A DNA stretch of 64,000 bases, from assembly GCF_900115715.1 (NCBI RefSeq), contig NZ_FOXM01000003.1, forward strand, positions 186,001 to 250,000, read 5' to 3'. The position numbers and the translations under genes are program-made. Of this stretch, positions 16,344-25,353 are shown piece after piece; within the stretch, counting starts at the first letter, position 1, and the number at the start of each line of letters is the position of its first letter. This DNA comes from Geopseudomonas sagittaria. Lineage in GTDB: Bacteria > Pseudomonadota > Gammaproteobacteria > Pseudomonadales > Pseudomonadaceae. The notes beneath the pieces were generated by a model. That model worked only from the letters and a program-made list of their open reading frames with translations. It searched no databases and was not told the DNA's origin.

Positions 16344-17018
16344 ATGAGCATGACCGTCTACGGCGCGCCGCTATCCCCCTTCGTGCGCAAGGTCCGCCTG
16401 CTGCTGGCGGAAAAGGGACTCGACTACCAGCTGGAAATCGTCGCCCCCTTCCACCAGCCCGACTGGTTCTTCGAGATCAGCCCGCTGGGCCGCATTCCCG
16501 GCTTCAAGGATGGCGATCTGGCCCTCGCCGACTCCAGCGTGATCGGCCAGTACATCGAGGAGCAGCATCCCGAGGCGCCCACGCTGTACGGCCAGACCGC
16601 GGCGGAAAAGGCGCGTATCCGCTGGCTGGAGAAATACGCCGACTACGAGCTGGCACCGCTGACCACCTTCGCCATATTCCTCAACCGCGCGCTCAACCCG
16701 ACCATGGGCAAGGCCTGCAATGAAGAAGCGGTGCAGAAGGCGCTGGTCGAGAAGCTGCCGAAGCACTTCGATTACCTGGAGAAGGCTCTCGACGGTGGCG
16801 ACTATCTGGTCGGCAATCGCCTGAGCGCGGCCGACCTGGCCTTCGCCTGCCAGCTGATCAACATGCAGCATGGCCGCGAGTCGCTCGACGCCGCCCGCTG
16901 GCCGGGACTGGCCGCCCTGCAGGCGCGTCTGTGCCAGCGCGACAGCATCCAGGCCATCCTGCCGGACGAGTGCCGCATTCTGGAAAAACTGCTGGCCCGC
17001 GCCCAGGCTACCGCCTGA
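16344..17018 (+). CDS. Glutathione S-transferase family protein
   Basis: The product is 224 residues. It has an N-terminal thioredoxin-like domain (MSMTVYGAPLSPFVRKVRLLLAEKGLDY; SPLGRIPGFKDGDLALADSSVIGQYIEE, with the cis-Pro and the glutathione-contacting Asp-Ser pair) and a C-terminal all-helical domain (GDYLVGNRLSAADLAFACQ). A Ser near residue 11 (SPF) is the likely catalytic position, as in many bacterial beta/zeta-like GSTs. It is monocistronic, with a possible TATAAA promoter. The substrate is unknown; proteins of this type act in detoxification or as glutathione peroxidase/lyase enzymes. Confidence 0.9.
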   Translation: MSMTVYGAPLSPFVRKVRLLLAEKGLDYQLEIVAPFHQPDWFFEISPLGRIPGFKDGDLALADSSVIGQYIEEQHPEAPTLYGQTAAEKARIRWLEKYADYELAPLTTFAIFLNRALNPTMGKACNEEAVQKALVEKLPKHFDYLEKALDGGDYLVGNRLSAADLAFACQLINMQHGRESLDAARWPGLAALQARLCQRDSIQAILPDECRILEKLLARAQATA

Positions 17019-17079
17019 GCCGCCTGGTTGAGTCAACCGCCAGGCCGGCAACGGCGCTCATCACGGGCCTGGCTCCAGC

Positions 17080-17982
17080 TCAACCCGGCGACGACTCGCC
17101 ACCGTCGAGCAGCGCGCAGCCGACCCAGTGACGGGCGAACTGCTGGGCGCAGCGGCCGTTGCGGTTGCCGCGCCCGGTGGCCCAGCGGATCGCCGCCTTC
17201 TCCAGCGCCTCGCTCCATTGCCAGCGCAAGTCTGCCTGCATGGCCAAAGTCGCCACCCAGTGCTGCACCACCTGCAGGTATTCCGGCTGGGTGAACGGAT
17301 AGAAGGACAGCCACAGGCCGAAGCGATCGGACAGGGCGACCTTGTCTTCCACCGCCTCGGAGGGATGCACCTCGCCATCGACCTGCTGCCAGTCCAGATT
17401 GTCGCTCTGCCGCTCGGGCAGCAGGTGGCGGCGGTTGGAGGTGGCGTACAGCAATACATTGTCCGGCGCCTGCTCCAGCGAGCCGTCCAGCACGCTCTTG
17501 AGCACCCGGTAATCACCCTCGCCAGCCTCGAAGGACAGGTCGTCACAGAACAGCACGAAGCGTTGCGGCAAGCCGGCCAGTTGCTCGACCACCCGCGGCA
17601 GCTCGGCCAGATCGTCGCGCTCGATCTCGATCAGGCGTAGCCCGTCCTCGGCATACTCGGCCAGCAGCGCCCGTACCAGCGAGGACTTGCCGGTGCCCCG
17701 CGCGCCCCACAGCAGTGCATGGTTGGCCGGCAGGCCGGCGACGAACTGGCGGGTATTGCGCCCCAACTGCTCGCGCTGGCGATCGACACCGAGCAGATCG
17801 TGCAGGTGCAGATCCAGGCGCACCTGCAGCGGCCGCAGTGTGCCGTGCCGCCCTTCACGCTGCCAGCGGGCTGCCAGGCAGGTGTTCCAGTCGATCCGCT
17901 GCGCCGGTTCCGGCAGCAGCGGCTGCACGCGCTCGAGCACCTGCTCGACGCGCGCCAGAAATTCACTCAAACGATTGTCCAC
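17080..17982 (-). CDS. DUF815-type ATP-binding protein
   Basis: This 300-residue P-loop ATPase has Walker A in LLWGARGTGKSSLVRALL (about residues 90-107) and Walker B in RFVLFCDDLSFEAGEGDYRVLK, then sensor-like NVLLYATSNRRHLLPE. This layout is characteristic of DUF815 (AAA-like) proteins, whose cellular role is not settled. A GTG start at 17980-17982 is preferred because AGGGAG lies six bases before it; frames extending further upstream have no ribosome-binding site and lack homology. It is divergent from sagS across 107 bp. Confidence 0.82.
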   Translation of the reverse strand: MDNRLSEFLARVEQVLERVQPLLPEPAQRIDWNTCLAARWQREGRHGTLRPLQVRLDLHLHDLLGVDRQREQLGRNTRQFVAGLPANHALLWGARGTGKSSLVRALLAEYAEDGLRLIEIERDDLAELPRVVEQLAGLPQRFVLFCDDLSFEAGEGDYRVLKSVLDGSLEQAPDNVLLYATSNRRHLLPERQSDNLDWQQVDGEVHPSEAVEDKVALSDRFGLWLSFYPFTQPEYLQVVQHWVATLAMQADLRWQWSEALEKAAIRWATGRGNRNGRCAQQFARHWVGCALLDGGESSPG

Positions 17983-18089
17983 GCACGACTCCCTGTTACG
18001 AACTGAGACACCCGCAGTGCCGGGGCAGACGCGCAATCGGCTATTCTTCGCCTCCGCTCCGCACATCGGGCTGCACCAGCTTAATTTAT

Positions 18090-20414
18090 ATGGATATTCC
18101 TCTCACGCAGCGGCTCTCCTTCAAGCAGGCCGGCCTCGCCGTCGTCGTCGCCTTTGTCCTCGGCGCCCTGTTCAGCCTGATCCAGGTGGCCCTCGATTAT
18201 GCCAGCGAGGATGCCACCATCAACCACGAAGCCCGCACCCTGCTGGCGATCAGCCATGCCCCGGCGGCGCGGGTGCTCTACAACTGGGACGAGAAACTGG
18301 CCGGGGAATTGATGCAGGGACTGCTGCAGGCGCCCGCGGTACTGCACGCCGAACTGCTCGATCACGGCGGCATGCCGCTGGCCAGCGCCCGCCGCGACGC
18401 CTACCCGGATGGCTGGCAACGCCGCCTCAGCGACCTGCTGTTCGGCAGCCGGCGCAGCTTCGTCGACCCACTGCCATTGCCGCAGCATTCCAGGGCCCAG
18501 CCCGGCCTGCAGCGCATCGAGATCGACACCTATAGCTACGGCAGCCGCTTTCTCCATCGCGCAGGCATCACCCTGGCCGGCGGCTTTGTCAGCAGCCTGC
18601 TGCTCAGCCTGACCCTGTTCGGCCTGTCCTATCTGCTGCTGACCCGCCCGCTGAGCAGCCTGATCAACGACCTCGGCAAGCGCGACCCACGCCTCGCCGA
18701 GCAGCCGCCGCTGCGCTGCCCAAGCGGCCACCAGCACGACGAAATCGGCCTACTGGTCGACTCCTGCAACCGCCAACTGGCCCTGCTTGGCAACGAGATC
18801 GCCCAGCGCCGCGCCGCCGAAGAGCACCTGACCCTCTCGCTGGGCGAGCTGGAAGAGCGCGTACACGAACGCACCCGCGCACTGGAAAGCAGCAATCGCG
18901 AGCTGCTCGGCGCCAACCGCGAGCTGCAGCAGGCGCAACGCACCACCCTGGAAATGGCCCAGGCACGCGCGCACTTCTTCGCCAGCATGAGCCACGAAAT
19001 ACGCACCCCGCTCAACGGCCTGCTCGGCATGCTGTCCCTCGCGCTGGACAATTCGCTGTCGACGCAGCTGCGCCAACAACTGACCATCGCCCACGACTCC
19101 GGACGCACCCTGGTGGAACTGCTCAACGGCGTGCTCGACCTGTCCAAGTTCGACGCCGGCCAGCTCGAACTGGAGCAGACGCCCTTCGACCTCGCCAGCC
19201 TGGTCGAAGAAACCGCCGGCCTGCTGGCGCAGAATGCCGCACCCGGGGTCGAGCTGACCTGCCTGGTCGCGCCCGACCTGCCCGGCGAGGTCGTCGGCGA
19301 CCCGCTGCGCATCCGGCAGATCGTCAGCAACCTGCTGTCCAATGCCCTCAAGTTCACCCGCCATGGCCGCGTGGATGTCCGCCTGATCGCCAATCCCGAC
19401 GGCATCCTGCTCGAAGTGCGCGACACCGGCATCGGCATCTCCCGCGAAGCGCTGTCGCGAATCTTCCAGCCCTTCGTCCAGGCCGAAGCCGGCATCAGCC
19501 GCCAGTTCGGCGGCACCGGCCTGGGCCTGACCCTGACCCGGCGCCTGTGCGAAGCCATGCGCGGCACCCTGGAGGTGGATTCCCAGCCAGGCCTGGGCAG
19601 TCGCTTCAGCGTGCGCCTGCCACTGGCGACCCACGCCGCAGCGACCGCCCTGCCGCCACTGCACGGCAAGGTGGTCGCGCTGTGCTCGCGGCGCAGCGGT
19701 CTCAGCGAGTTGCTGGAAACCTGGCTGCCGAGCTGGGGGGTGGCTTTCCAGCGTCTGGATACCGATGCCAGCCTGAGGGGGATCGAGGTCGACCTGCTGA
19801 TCTCCGACTGCCCGGATTGCCTGTTCGGCCGCCGCCCGCTGGTCGACGCACCCATCCTGCTGGTCAGCGCCTACGGCGACTTCCTCCCCGACGAGGAAGC
19901 CGAGCGCCTGCAACCGCTGGAACAGCTGCCCAGGCCGCTACCCCGCGCCGCGCTGTACCAGGCCCTGCAGCGCGGCCTGAGCCGCTGCATGGCACCGTCG
20001 GCAGTGGCCAGCAGCACACAGCCCGGCCGCCCTCCGCGCATCCTGCTGGTGGAGGACAACCCGGTGAACCAGCTGGTGGTGAAGGGCCTGCTCGGCCGGC
20101 TCGGCCTGACGGTGGAGGTTGCCCGCCAGGGCGAAGAGGCCCTGAAGATCCTGCGCCAGCAGGATTTCGATCTGGTCCTGATGGACTGCAACATGCCATT
20201 GATGGATGGCTACGAGGCCACACGCGAGATTCGCCGCAGCGGCCGGCAGACCGGCCTGCCGGTGATCGCCCTCACCGCCAACGCCATGCCCGAGGAGCGC
20301 GAGCGCTGCCGGCGGGCCGGCATGAACGATTACCTGAGCAAGCCGCTGCGCCGCGAGGAACTGGAGGCCGTCCTCGAACGCTGGCTGCCACAGGGCTGCC
20401 CGCAACCAAGCTGA
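18090..20414 (+). CDS. sagS: Hybrid sensor histidine kinase SagS
   Basis: The product is 774 residues (P. aeruginosa SagS is 786). TM1 lies at about residues 14-36 and TM2 at about 165-188, bracketing a periplasmic sensor region. A linker and coiled coil lead to the kinase (FFASMSHEIRTPLNGLLGM, phospho-His302), an ATPase domain (NLLSNALKF; DTGIGI; GGTGLGL), a degenerate receiver-like segment, and a C-terminal receiver (ILLVEDNPVNQ; phospho-Asp699 in LVLMDCNMPLMDGYE; Lys in YLSKPL). In P. aeruginosa SagS controls the motile-sessile switch and biofilm tolerance through HptB and BfiS. The start ATG at 18090 is the first with homology. No HPt domain is present. Confidence 0.9.
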   Translation: MDIPLTQRLSFKQAGLAVVVAFVLGALFSLIQVALDYASEDATINHEARTLLAISHAPAARVLYNWDEKLAGELMQGLLQAPAVLHAELLDHGGMPLASARRDAYPDGWQRRLSDLLFGSRRSFVDPLPLPQHSRAQPGLQRIEIDTYSYGSRFLHRAGITLAGGFVSSLLLSLTLFGLSYLLLTRPLSSLINDLGKRDPRLAEQPPLRCPSGHQHDEIGLLVDSCNRQLALLGNEIAQRRAAEEHLTLSLGELEERVHERTRALESSNRELLGANRELQQAQRTTLEMAQARAHFFASMSHEIRTPLNGLLGMLSLALDNSLSTQLRQQLTIAHDSGRTLVELLNGVLDLSKFDAGQLELEQTPFDLASLVEETAGLLAQNAAPGVELTCLVAPDLPGEVVGDPLRIRQIVSNLLSNALKFTRHGRVDVRLIANPDGILLEVRDTGIGISREALSRIFQPFVQAEAGISRQFGGTGLGLTLTRRLCEAMRGTLEVDSQPGLGSRFSVRLPLATHAAATALPPLHGKVVALCSRRSGLSELLETWLPSWGVAFQRLDTDASLRGIEVDLLISDCPDCLFGRRPLVDAPILLVSAYGDFLPDEEAERLQPLEQLPRPLPRAALYQALQRGLSRCMAPSAVASSTQPGRPPRILLVEDNPVNQLVVKGLLGRLGLTVEVARQGEEALKILRQQDFDLVLMDCNMPLMDGYEATREIRRSGRQTGLPVIALTANAMPEERERCRRAGMNDYLSKPLRREELEAVLERWLPQGCPQPS

Positions 20415-20533
20415 GGAGCCGACCACTCCTGGCCACGGCATCTGGCCAGCGCAGCACTGCGCACAAATCACTTTAACTTAAAGAAAATATGCTTTTATTT
20501 CAGTACCTTACACTGGCAACTGAATGCATTCTC

Positions 20534-20929
20534 TCACTCGACGGGCTTGAGGCGCAGGGCCACCGAGTTGATGCAGTAGCGCAATCCGGTCGGCTCCGGC
20601 CCGTCCGGGAACACATGCCCCAGGTGGGCATCGCAACGCGCACAGAGCACCTCGATGCGGTGCATGCCATGGCTGAAATCCTCCACCCGGCGCAGCGCGT
20701 CGGCGGAAACCGGCTGGAAATAGCTCGGCCAGCCACTGCCGGAGTCGTACTTGGCATCCGAGTCGAACAGCGGCGCATCGCAGCAGGCGCAGTGGTAGAT
20801 GCCCGGGGTCTTGCAGTGGTAGTACTCGCCGCTGAAGGCGCGCTCGGTGCCCTTGAGTCGGCAGATCTGGAACTGGCTTTCCGACAACTCCTCGCGCCAC
20901 TCATCCAGGGGCTTTTCGACCTTTTGCAT
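20534..20929 (-). CDS. msrB: Peptide methionine-(R)-sulfoxide reductase MsrB
   Basis: MsrB reduces the R-epimer of methionine sulfoxide in proteins. The 131-residue product has the zinc-binding CxxC pairs (HCACCDAP and [12 protein letters not shown]), [10 protein letters not shown], and the catalytic cysteine in [13 protein letters not shown] near the end. The start [15 protein letters not shown] follows a GAGG site eight bases upstream; the longer in-frame extension lacks support. It is convergent with sagS across about 120 bp, which holds a 7-bp hairpin (20429-20449) without a T-run. It is divergent from alaA. Confidence 0.95.
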   Translation of the reverse strand: MQKVEKPLDEWREELSESQFQICRLKGTERAFSGEYYHCKTPGIYHCACCDAPLFDSDAKYDSGSGWPSYFQPVSADALRRVEDFSHGMHRIEVLCARCDAHLGHVFPDGPEPTGLRYCINSVALRLKPVE

Positions 20930-21100
20930 GTAAAACACCTCGCCTTGGAAAAAAGCCCACCCCTTCCCTTTCACCGGGCCCGGGGCAGTCGTATGATGCT
21001 CGGCTTTCAGTCTGTCACCCGCGTTTGAGCCTGCCAAGCCGCCCCCGGACGATTTGCGCCAGCGCCGAATGCCGGGCGCTGGTTATATCGGGGTTCCCTC

Positions 21101-22312
21101 ATGCAGGTCAGCAAATCCAACAAGCTCGCCAACGTCTGCTATGACATCCGCGGGCCGGTACTCAAGCACGCCAAACGCCTCGAAGACGAGGGCCAGCGCA
21201 TCCTCAAGCTGAACATCGGCAACCCCGCACCGTTCGGCTTCGAAGCGCCGGAGGAAATCCTCCAGGACGTGATCCGCAACCTGCCGATCTCCCAGGGCTA
21301 CAGCGATTCCAAGGGCCTGTTCAGCGCGCGCAAGGCGGTGATGCAGTACTACCAGCAGAAGCAGGTGGAAGGCATCGGCATCGAGGACATCTACCTCGGC
21401 AACGGCGTGTCCGAGCTGATCGTCATGGTCCTGCAGGCGCTGCTCAACAACGGCGACGAGGTGTTGATCCCGGCCCCCGACTACCCGCTGTGGACCGCCG
21501 CGACCGCCCTGGCCGGCGGCAAGCCGGTGCACTACCTGTGCGACGAGCAGGCGAACTGGTATCCGGACATCGCCGACATCAAGGCGAAAGTCACCAGCAA
21601 CACCAAGGCGATCCTGCTGATCAACCCGAACAACCCGACCGGCGCGGTGTATCCGAAGGAAGTGCTCGAAGAAATCATCGAGGTCGCCCGCCAGAACAAC
21701 CTGGTGATCTTCTCCGACGAGATCTACGACAAGATCCTCTACGACGACGCCCAGCACATCTGCACCGCCTCGCTGGCCCCGGACGTGCTGTGCCTGACCT
21801 TCAACGGTCTGTCCAAGTCCTACCGCGTGGCCGGCTTCCGCTCCGGCTGGGTGGCCATTTCCGGCCCCAAGCACAAGGCCAAGAGCTACATCGAGGGTCT
21901 CGACATCCTCGCCAACATGCGCCTGTGCGCCAACGTGCCGGCGCAGCACGCGATCCAGACCGCCCTGGGTGGCTACCAGAGCATCAACGACCTGGTCCTG
22001 CCCGGCGGGCGCCTGCTCGAACAGCGCAACCGTACCTGGGAGCTGCTCAACGACATCCCCGGGGTCAGCTGCGTCAAGCCGATGGGCGCGCTCTACGCCT
22101 TCCCGAAGATCGACCCCAAGGTCTGCCCGATCCACAACGACGAAAAGTTCGTTCTCGACCTGCTGCTCTCCGAGAAGCTGCTGATCGTCCAGGGCACCGC
22201 CTTCAACTGGCCATGGCCGGACCACTTCCGCGTGGTCACCCTGCCTCGGGTCGACGACCTCGAGCTGGCCATCGGCCGCATCGGCAACTTCCTCAAGGGC
22301 TACCGCCAGTAA
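21101..22312 (+). CDS. alaA: Glutamate-pyruvate aminotransferase AlaA
   Basis: This 403-residue PLP enzyme of fold type I aligns closely along its length with E. coli AlaA (YfbQ): KLANVCYDIRGPVLKHAKRLE at the start, NIGNPAPFGFEAPEEI, LINPNNPTGAVY, FSDEIYDKILYD, the PLP-lysine segment GLSKSYRVAGFRSGW, ANVPAQHAIQTALGGYQS, and QGTAFNWPWPDHFRVVTLPRVDD. It makes alanine from pyruvate and glutamate. The ATG at 21101 is the homologous start. A hairpin lies just after the stop, before the next co-directional gene. Confidence 0.95.
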   Translation: MQVSKSNKLANVCYDIRGPVLKHAKRLEDEGQRILKLNIGNPAPFGFEAPEEILQDVIRNLPISQGYSDSKGLFSARKAVMQYYQQKQVEGIGIEDIYLGNGVSELIVMVLQALLNNGDEVLIPAPDYPLWTAATALAGGKPVHYLCDEQANWYPDIADIKAKVTSNTKAILLINPNNPTGAVYPKEVLEEIIEVARQNNLVIFSDEIYDKILYDDAQHICTASLAPDVLCLTFNGLSKSYRVAGFRSGWVAISGPKHKAKSYIEGLDILANMRLCANVPAQHAIQTALGGYQSINDLVLPGGRLLEQRNRTWELLNDIPGVSCVKPMGALYAFPKIDPKVCPIHNDEKFVLDLLLSEKLLIVQGTAFNWPWPDHFRVVTLPRVDDLELAIGRIGNFLKGYRQ

Positions 22313-22325
22313 CCCAGCCTGTCAG

Positions 22326-22349
22326 CCAGCCACCCGCCCGGGTGGCTGG
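22326..22349 (+). other. Intergenic hairpin after alaA
   Basis: A perfect 10-bp stem, CCAGCCACCC/GGGTGGCTGG with loop GCCC, begins 14 bases after the alaA stop. No U-run follows, so it may be an mRNA-stabilising or attenuating structure rather than a full terminator. It ends 15 bases before the next start codon and could affect access to its ribosome-binding site. Confidence 0.6.
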
Positions 22350-22363
22350 TGCGAGTCCCCGCC

Positions 22364-22816
22364 ATGGATCTGCAGATCACCGATTTCTACCACGACGCCA
22401 GCCGCGCCCTGCTCACCCTCTACCGGGTGTTCCCGCGCAAGACCACCCTCTACATCGACGACCTGATCGGCTACCACGAGCCCGACGAGTACGGCCTGCC
22501 CCACGTGCGCCACCAGAGCTGCCTGGGCACCCTGCTGTGGCTCGGCGAGGAAGGCTACCTGCGGCATGCCGGCACCCTCCACCACGAGGCGCTGGAGCAG
22601 GCGGTACTCAGCGAGAAGGGTTTCCTGCGCCTGAGCACCCGCATCGGCGATGCCGCACTGCAACACCGCGACCTGTCCACGAACGGGCCGTCCATGCGCG
22701 GCACGCTGGCCCGCCAGCTGCAGGAAACCCTGGCGCGCGGCGACGACGAGCAGCTGTCGCAGCTCGCCCGCCTGCTGTTCAACGCGAGCCAGAGCGGCTC
22801 GGGCGACACAGTTTGA
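22364..22816 (+). CDS. Conserved Pseudomonas protein, unknown function
   Basis: This 150-residue soluble protein starts MDLQITDFYHDASRALLTLYRVFPRKTTLYIDDLIG and continues with EYGLPHVRHQSCLGTLLWLGEEGYLRHAGTL, then helices with many polar residues. The first half looks like a small winged-helix-type domain, but I see no clear DNA-recognition motif. It lies between alaA and htpX, the place occupied by PA2829 in P. aeruginosa. A GTG at 22349 could add five residues. No strong ribosome-binding site precedes either start, and the upstream hairpin is very close. Confidence 0.68.
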   Translation: MDLQITDFYHDASRALLTLYRVFPRKTTLYIDDLIGYHEPDEYGLPHVRHQSCLGTLLWLGEEGYLRHAGTLHHEALEQAVLSEKGFLRLSTRIGDAALQHRDLSTNGPSMRGTLARQLQETLARGDDEQLSQLARLLFNASQSGSGDTV

Positions 22817-22829
22817 AATAGCGCTCCTG

Positions 22830-22859
22830 TTGAATTACCCCCGCGGGCTCCCTTATATA
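22830..22859 (+). promoter_or_regulatory. Probable sigma-70 promoter of htpX
   Basis: TTGAAT and TATATA with an 18-bp spacer lie about 50 bp before the htpX start. A sigma-32-like element was looked for, because htpX is a heat-shock gene in E. coli, but spacing and bases did not fit. Confidence 0.5.
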
Positions 22860-22906
22860 GCCGCACAGACTCATCGCGACTCTGCCGCAAGGAGACGGTT
22901 TTAATC

Positions 22907-23782
22907 ATGATGCGTATTCTGCTGTTCCTGGCCACTAACCTGGCCGTGCTGGTAATTGCCAGCATCACCCTCAAGCTGCTCGGGGTCGACCGTTTCACCG
23001 GTCAGAACTACGGCAGCCTGCTGGTGTTCTGCGCCGTGTTCGGTTTCGCCGGCTCGCTGGTCTCGCTGTTCATCTCCAAGTGGATGGCGAAGATGAGCAC
23101 CGGCACCGAAATCATCAGCCAGCCACGCACCCGCCACGAGCAGTGGCTGCTGCAGACCGTCGAGCAACTGTCGCGCGATGCCGGCATCAAGATGCCCGAA
23201 GTCGGCATCTTCCCCGCCTACGAGGCCAACGCCTTCGCCACCGGCTGGAACAAGAACGACGCGCTGGTCGCGGTCAGCCAGGGCCTGCTCGAGCGCTTCT
23301 CGCCGGATGAGGTCAAGGCGGTACTGGCCCACGAGATCGGTCACGTGGCCAACGGCGACATGGTCACCCTGGCGCTGATCCAGGGCGTGGTGAACACCTT
23401 CGTGATGTTCTTCGCGCGCATCTTCGGCAATTTCGTCGACAAGGTGATCCTCAAGAACGAGGAAGGCCCGGGCATCGGCTACTTCGTCGCGACCATCTTC
23501 GCCGAACTGGTGCTGGGCATCCTCGCCAGCATCATCGTCATGTGGTTCTCGCGCAAACGCGAGTTCCGCGCCGACGAGTCCGGCGCCGACCTGGCCGGCA
23601 CCGGCGCCATGATCGCCGCGCTGCAGCGCCTGCGCGCCGAACAAGGCGTGCCGGTGCACATGCCGGAAAGCATGACCGCCTTCGGCATCAACGGTGGTCT
23701 CAAGCACGGCCTGGCCGGCCTGCTGATGACCCACCCGCCGCTGGAAGACCGCATCGAGGCCCTGCGCCAGCGCGGCCGCTGA
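22907..23782 (+). CDS. htpX: Membrane zinc metalloprotease HtpX
   Basis: HtpX is an inner-membrane M48 protease that degrades misfolded membrane proteins alongside FtsH. The 291-residue product has two N-terminal membrane helices (about residues 4-22 and 36-56), the zinc motif [13 protein letters not shown], two more hydrophobic segments, and the third zinc ligand in the glutamate of [15 protein letters not shown]. The [25 protein letters not shown] end is typical. AAGGAG lies upstream of the ATG; a second ATG is the next codon. A rho-independent terminator follows. Confidence 0.95.
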   Translation: MMRILLFLATNLAVLVIASITLKLLGVDRFTGQNYGSLLVFCAVFGFAGSLVSLFISKWMAKMSTGTEIISQPRTRHEQWLLQTVEQLSRDAGIKMPEVGIFPAYEANAFATGWNKNDALVAVSQGLLERFSPDEVKAVLAHEIGHVANGDMVTLALIQGVVNTFVMFFARIFGNFVDKVILKNEEGPGIGYFVATIFAELVLGILASIIVMWFSRKREFRADESGADLAGTGAMIAALQRLRAEQGVPVHMPESMTAFGINGGLKHGLAGLLMTHPPLEDRIEALRQRGR

Positions 23783-23830
23783 TTGCCGGGCGACTCCCGC
23801 TGCACGGCGGGACAGGTTTCACATTGGGAC

Positions 23831-23856
23831 AGGGCGACGCGAGTCGCCCTTTTTTT
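23831..23856 (+). terminator. Rho-independent terminator of htpX
   Basis: The perfect 8-bp stem AGGGCGAC/GTCGCCCT with loop GCGA is followed by T7. Confidence 0.9.
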
Positions 23857-23903
23857 GTTCCGCCGCTACCATGGCCGGGTCATCCGCCTGCGAGAAACCC
23901 CCG

Positions 23904-24551
23904 ATGCGCCGCCCCGCCGCCCTCGTCTTCGCCGCCCTGCTCCTGCTCTCCGGCTGCCAGAGCACCTACTACGCCGCCATGGAAAAGGTCGGCGTGCACA
24001 AGCGCGACATCCTCGTCGACCGCGTCGAGGAAGCCCGCGACGCCCAGCTGGACGCCAAGGAGCAGTTCCGCGACGCCCTCGAGCGCTACCGCAGCGTGGT
24101 GCAGGTCAACGGCGGCGAGCTGGAGGCGCGCTACGACGCCCTGAACAGCGAATACCTGGCCAGCGAGGAAAGCGCCAAGGCCGTGCGCCAGCGCATCAAG
24201 GCGGTCGAGGACGTCGCCGAGGCGTTGTTCGACGAATGGGAGGCCGAACTCGAGCAGTACAGCAACGCCAGCCTGCGCAGCACCAGCGCCCGCGAGCTGG
24301 CGCGCACCCGTCAGGACTACCGCACTCTGATCCAGCGCATGCAGGCCGCCGAGCGGCGCATCGAGCCGGTGCTCAGCGTGCTGCGCGACCAGGTGCTGTT
24401 CCTCAAGCACAACCTCAACGCCCGCGCCATCGGCGCACTCAAGGGCGAGTACCGCACCCTGCAGGGCAACGTCGACCAGCTGCTGCGCGACATGCAGCGT
24501 GCCATCGACGAGTCGGATGCCTTCGTGCGGCGCCTGCAGAGCGGCAACTGA
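23904..24551 (+). CDS. DUF2959 family lipoprotein
   Basis: The 215-residue product has a lipoprotein signal peptide: MRRPAALVFAALLLLSGCQS, with lipidated Cys18. The mature part is an extended helical, glutamate-rich coiled coil (KVGVHKRDILVDRVEEARDAQ; ERYRSVVQVNGGELEARYDALN) typical of DUF2959. It would be anchored to the inner face of the outer membrane. Its role is unknown. The start at 23904 is favoured because it places the signal peptide correctly; an upstream in-frame ATG at 23871 would bury it. The gene is convergent with tpm. Confidence 0.82.
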   Translation: MRRPAALVFAALLLLSGCQSTYYAAMEKVGVHKRDILVDRVEEARDAQLDAKEQFRDALERYRSVVQVNGGELEARYDALNSEYLASEESAKAVRQRIKAVEDVAEALFDEWEAELEQYSNASLRSTSARELARTRQDYRTLIQRMQAAERRIEPVLSVLRDQVLFLKHNLNARAIGALKGEYRTLQGNVDQLLRDMQRAIDESDAFVRRLQSGN

Positions 24552-24587
24552 TGTACGCGGGGCCGCCACGGGCGGCCCCTTCGGCTG

Positions 24588-25244
24588 TTACAGGCGTGTC
24601 AGGCGATAGACGCGCTCGCGCAGACCACTCACTCCCAGCGCCAGGAAGCCGGCGTTTTCCGCCAGCACGTCCTCGTCCTTGAGCAGTTCGATCCGCCAGT
24701 CCTCACCGTAGAGTTCGCGCACCTCGCCGTCGCTCACCGCGAACGGTGGCCCCTTGCGCTCCTCCTGCGGGTAGTCGAGGGTCACCAGCAGACCACGGCA
24801 GCCGCTGGGCAGCAGCGAGCGCAGCTGCGCCACGTAGCGCCGGCGCATCTCCGGCGGCAGAGCGATCAGCGCCGCACGGTCGTAGTAGCCGACACAGCCC
24901 GCCGTCTGCGCCGGTGTGACGGCAAAGAAGTCGCCCTGCAGCACGACGACGCCCTCGGCCTGATGGCGGCGCAGGGCACCGTCGGCCATGGCCGGCGCGC
25001 TCAGGCCCTGCTCGGCGAAGAAGTCCTGAACCGCCTTCTCCGCCAGCTCGACACCCAGCACCGCGTAGCCCTGGGCCGCCAGCCAGGGCATATCGAGACT
25101 CTTGCCGCACAGCGGCACCAGCACCCGACTGCCCGGCGCCAGCTGCAGTTGCGGCCAGTATTCCTGCAGTGCGGGATTCACCTCGCCGCAGTGAAAGCCG
25201 ATCTCGTTGCGCGCCCAGCGCGCCTGCCAGAACTCCTCGTGCAT
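24588..25244 (-). CDS. tpm: Thiopurine S-methyltransferase
   Basis: This 218-residue SAM-dependent methyltransferase of the bacterial TPMT family confers tolerance to tellurite and selenium compounds in pseudomonads. It starts MHEEFWQARWARNEIGFHCGEVNPALQEYWP, with the SAM site VLVPLCGKSLDMPWLAAQGYAVLGVELA, then VGYYDRAALIALPPEMRRRYV and LLVTLDYPQEERKGPPF. A GGGAGG site precedes the ATG. It matches tpm beside the DUF2959 gene in P. aeruginosa as I recall the order. Confidence 0.94.
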   Translation of the reverse strand: MHEEFWQARWARNEIGFHCGEVNPALQEYWPQLQLAPGSRVLVPLCGKSLDMPWLAAQGYAVLGVELAEKAVQDFFAEQGLSAPAMADGALRRHQAEGVVVLQGDFFAVTPAQTAGCVGYYDRAALIALPPEMRRRYVAQLRSLLPSGCRGLLVTLDYPQEERKGPPFAVSDGEVRELYGEDWRIELLKDEDVLAENAGFLALGVSGLRERVYRLTRL

Positions 25245-25353
25245 CGGGGCCTCCCTTTGATTGCCTGATTCGATTCAAACGGTCGAAAACTTATACTGGA
25301 TTTCGATGATTCACCTGCCGAAGATAGCAACATCGCCATCCAGAGACACCCCC

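Noticed and set aside
22811-22845. Sigma-32 heat-shock promoter before htpX (TTTGAAA..CCCCC)
   Set aside because: The spacing of about 19 bases and the -10 bases do not fit; a sigma-70-like TTGAAT..TATATA pair is better.
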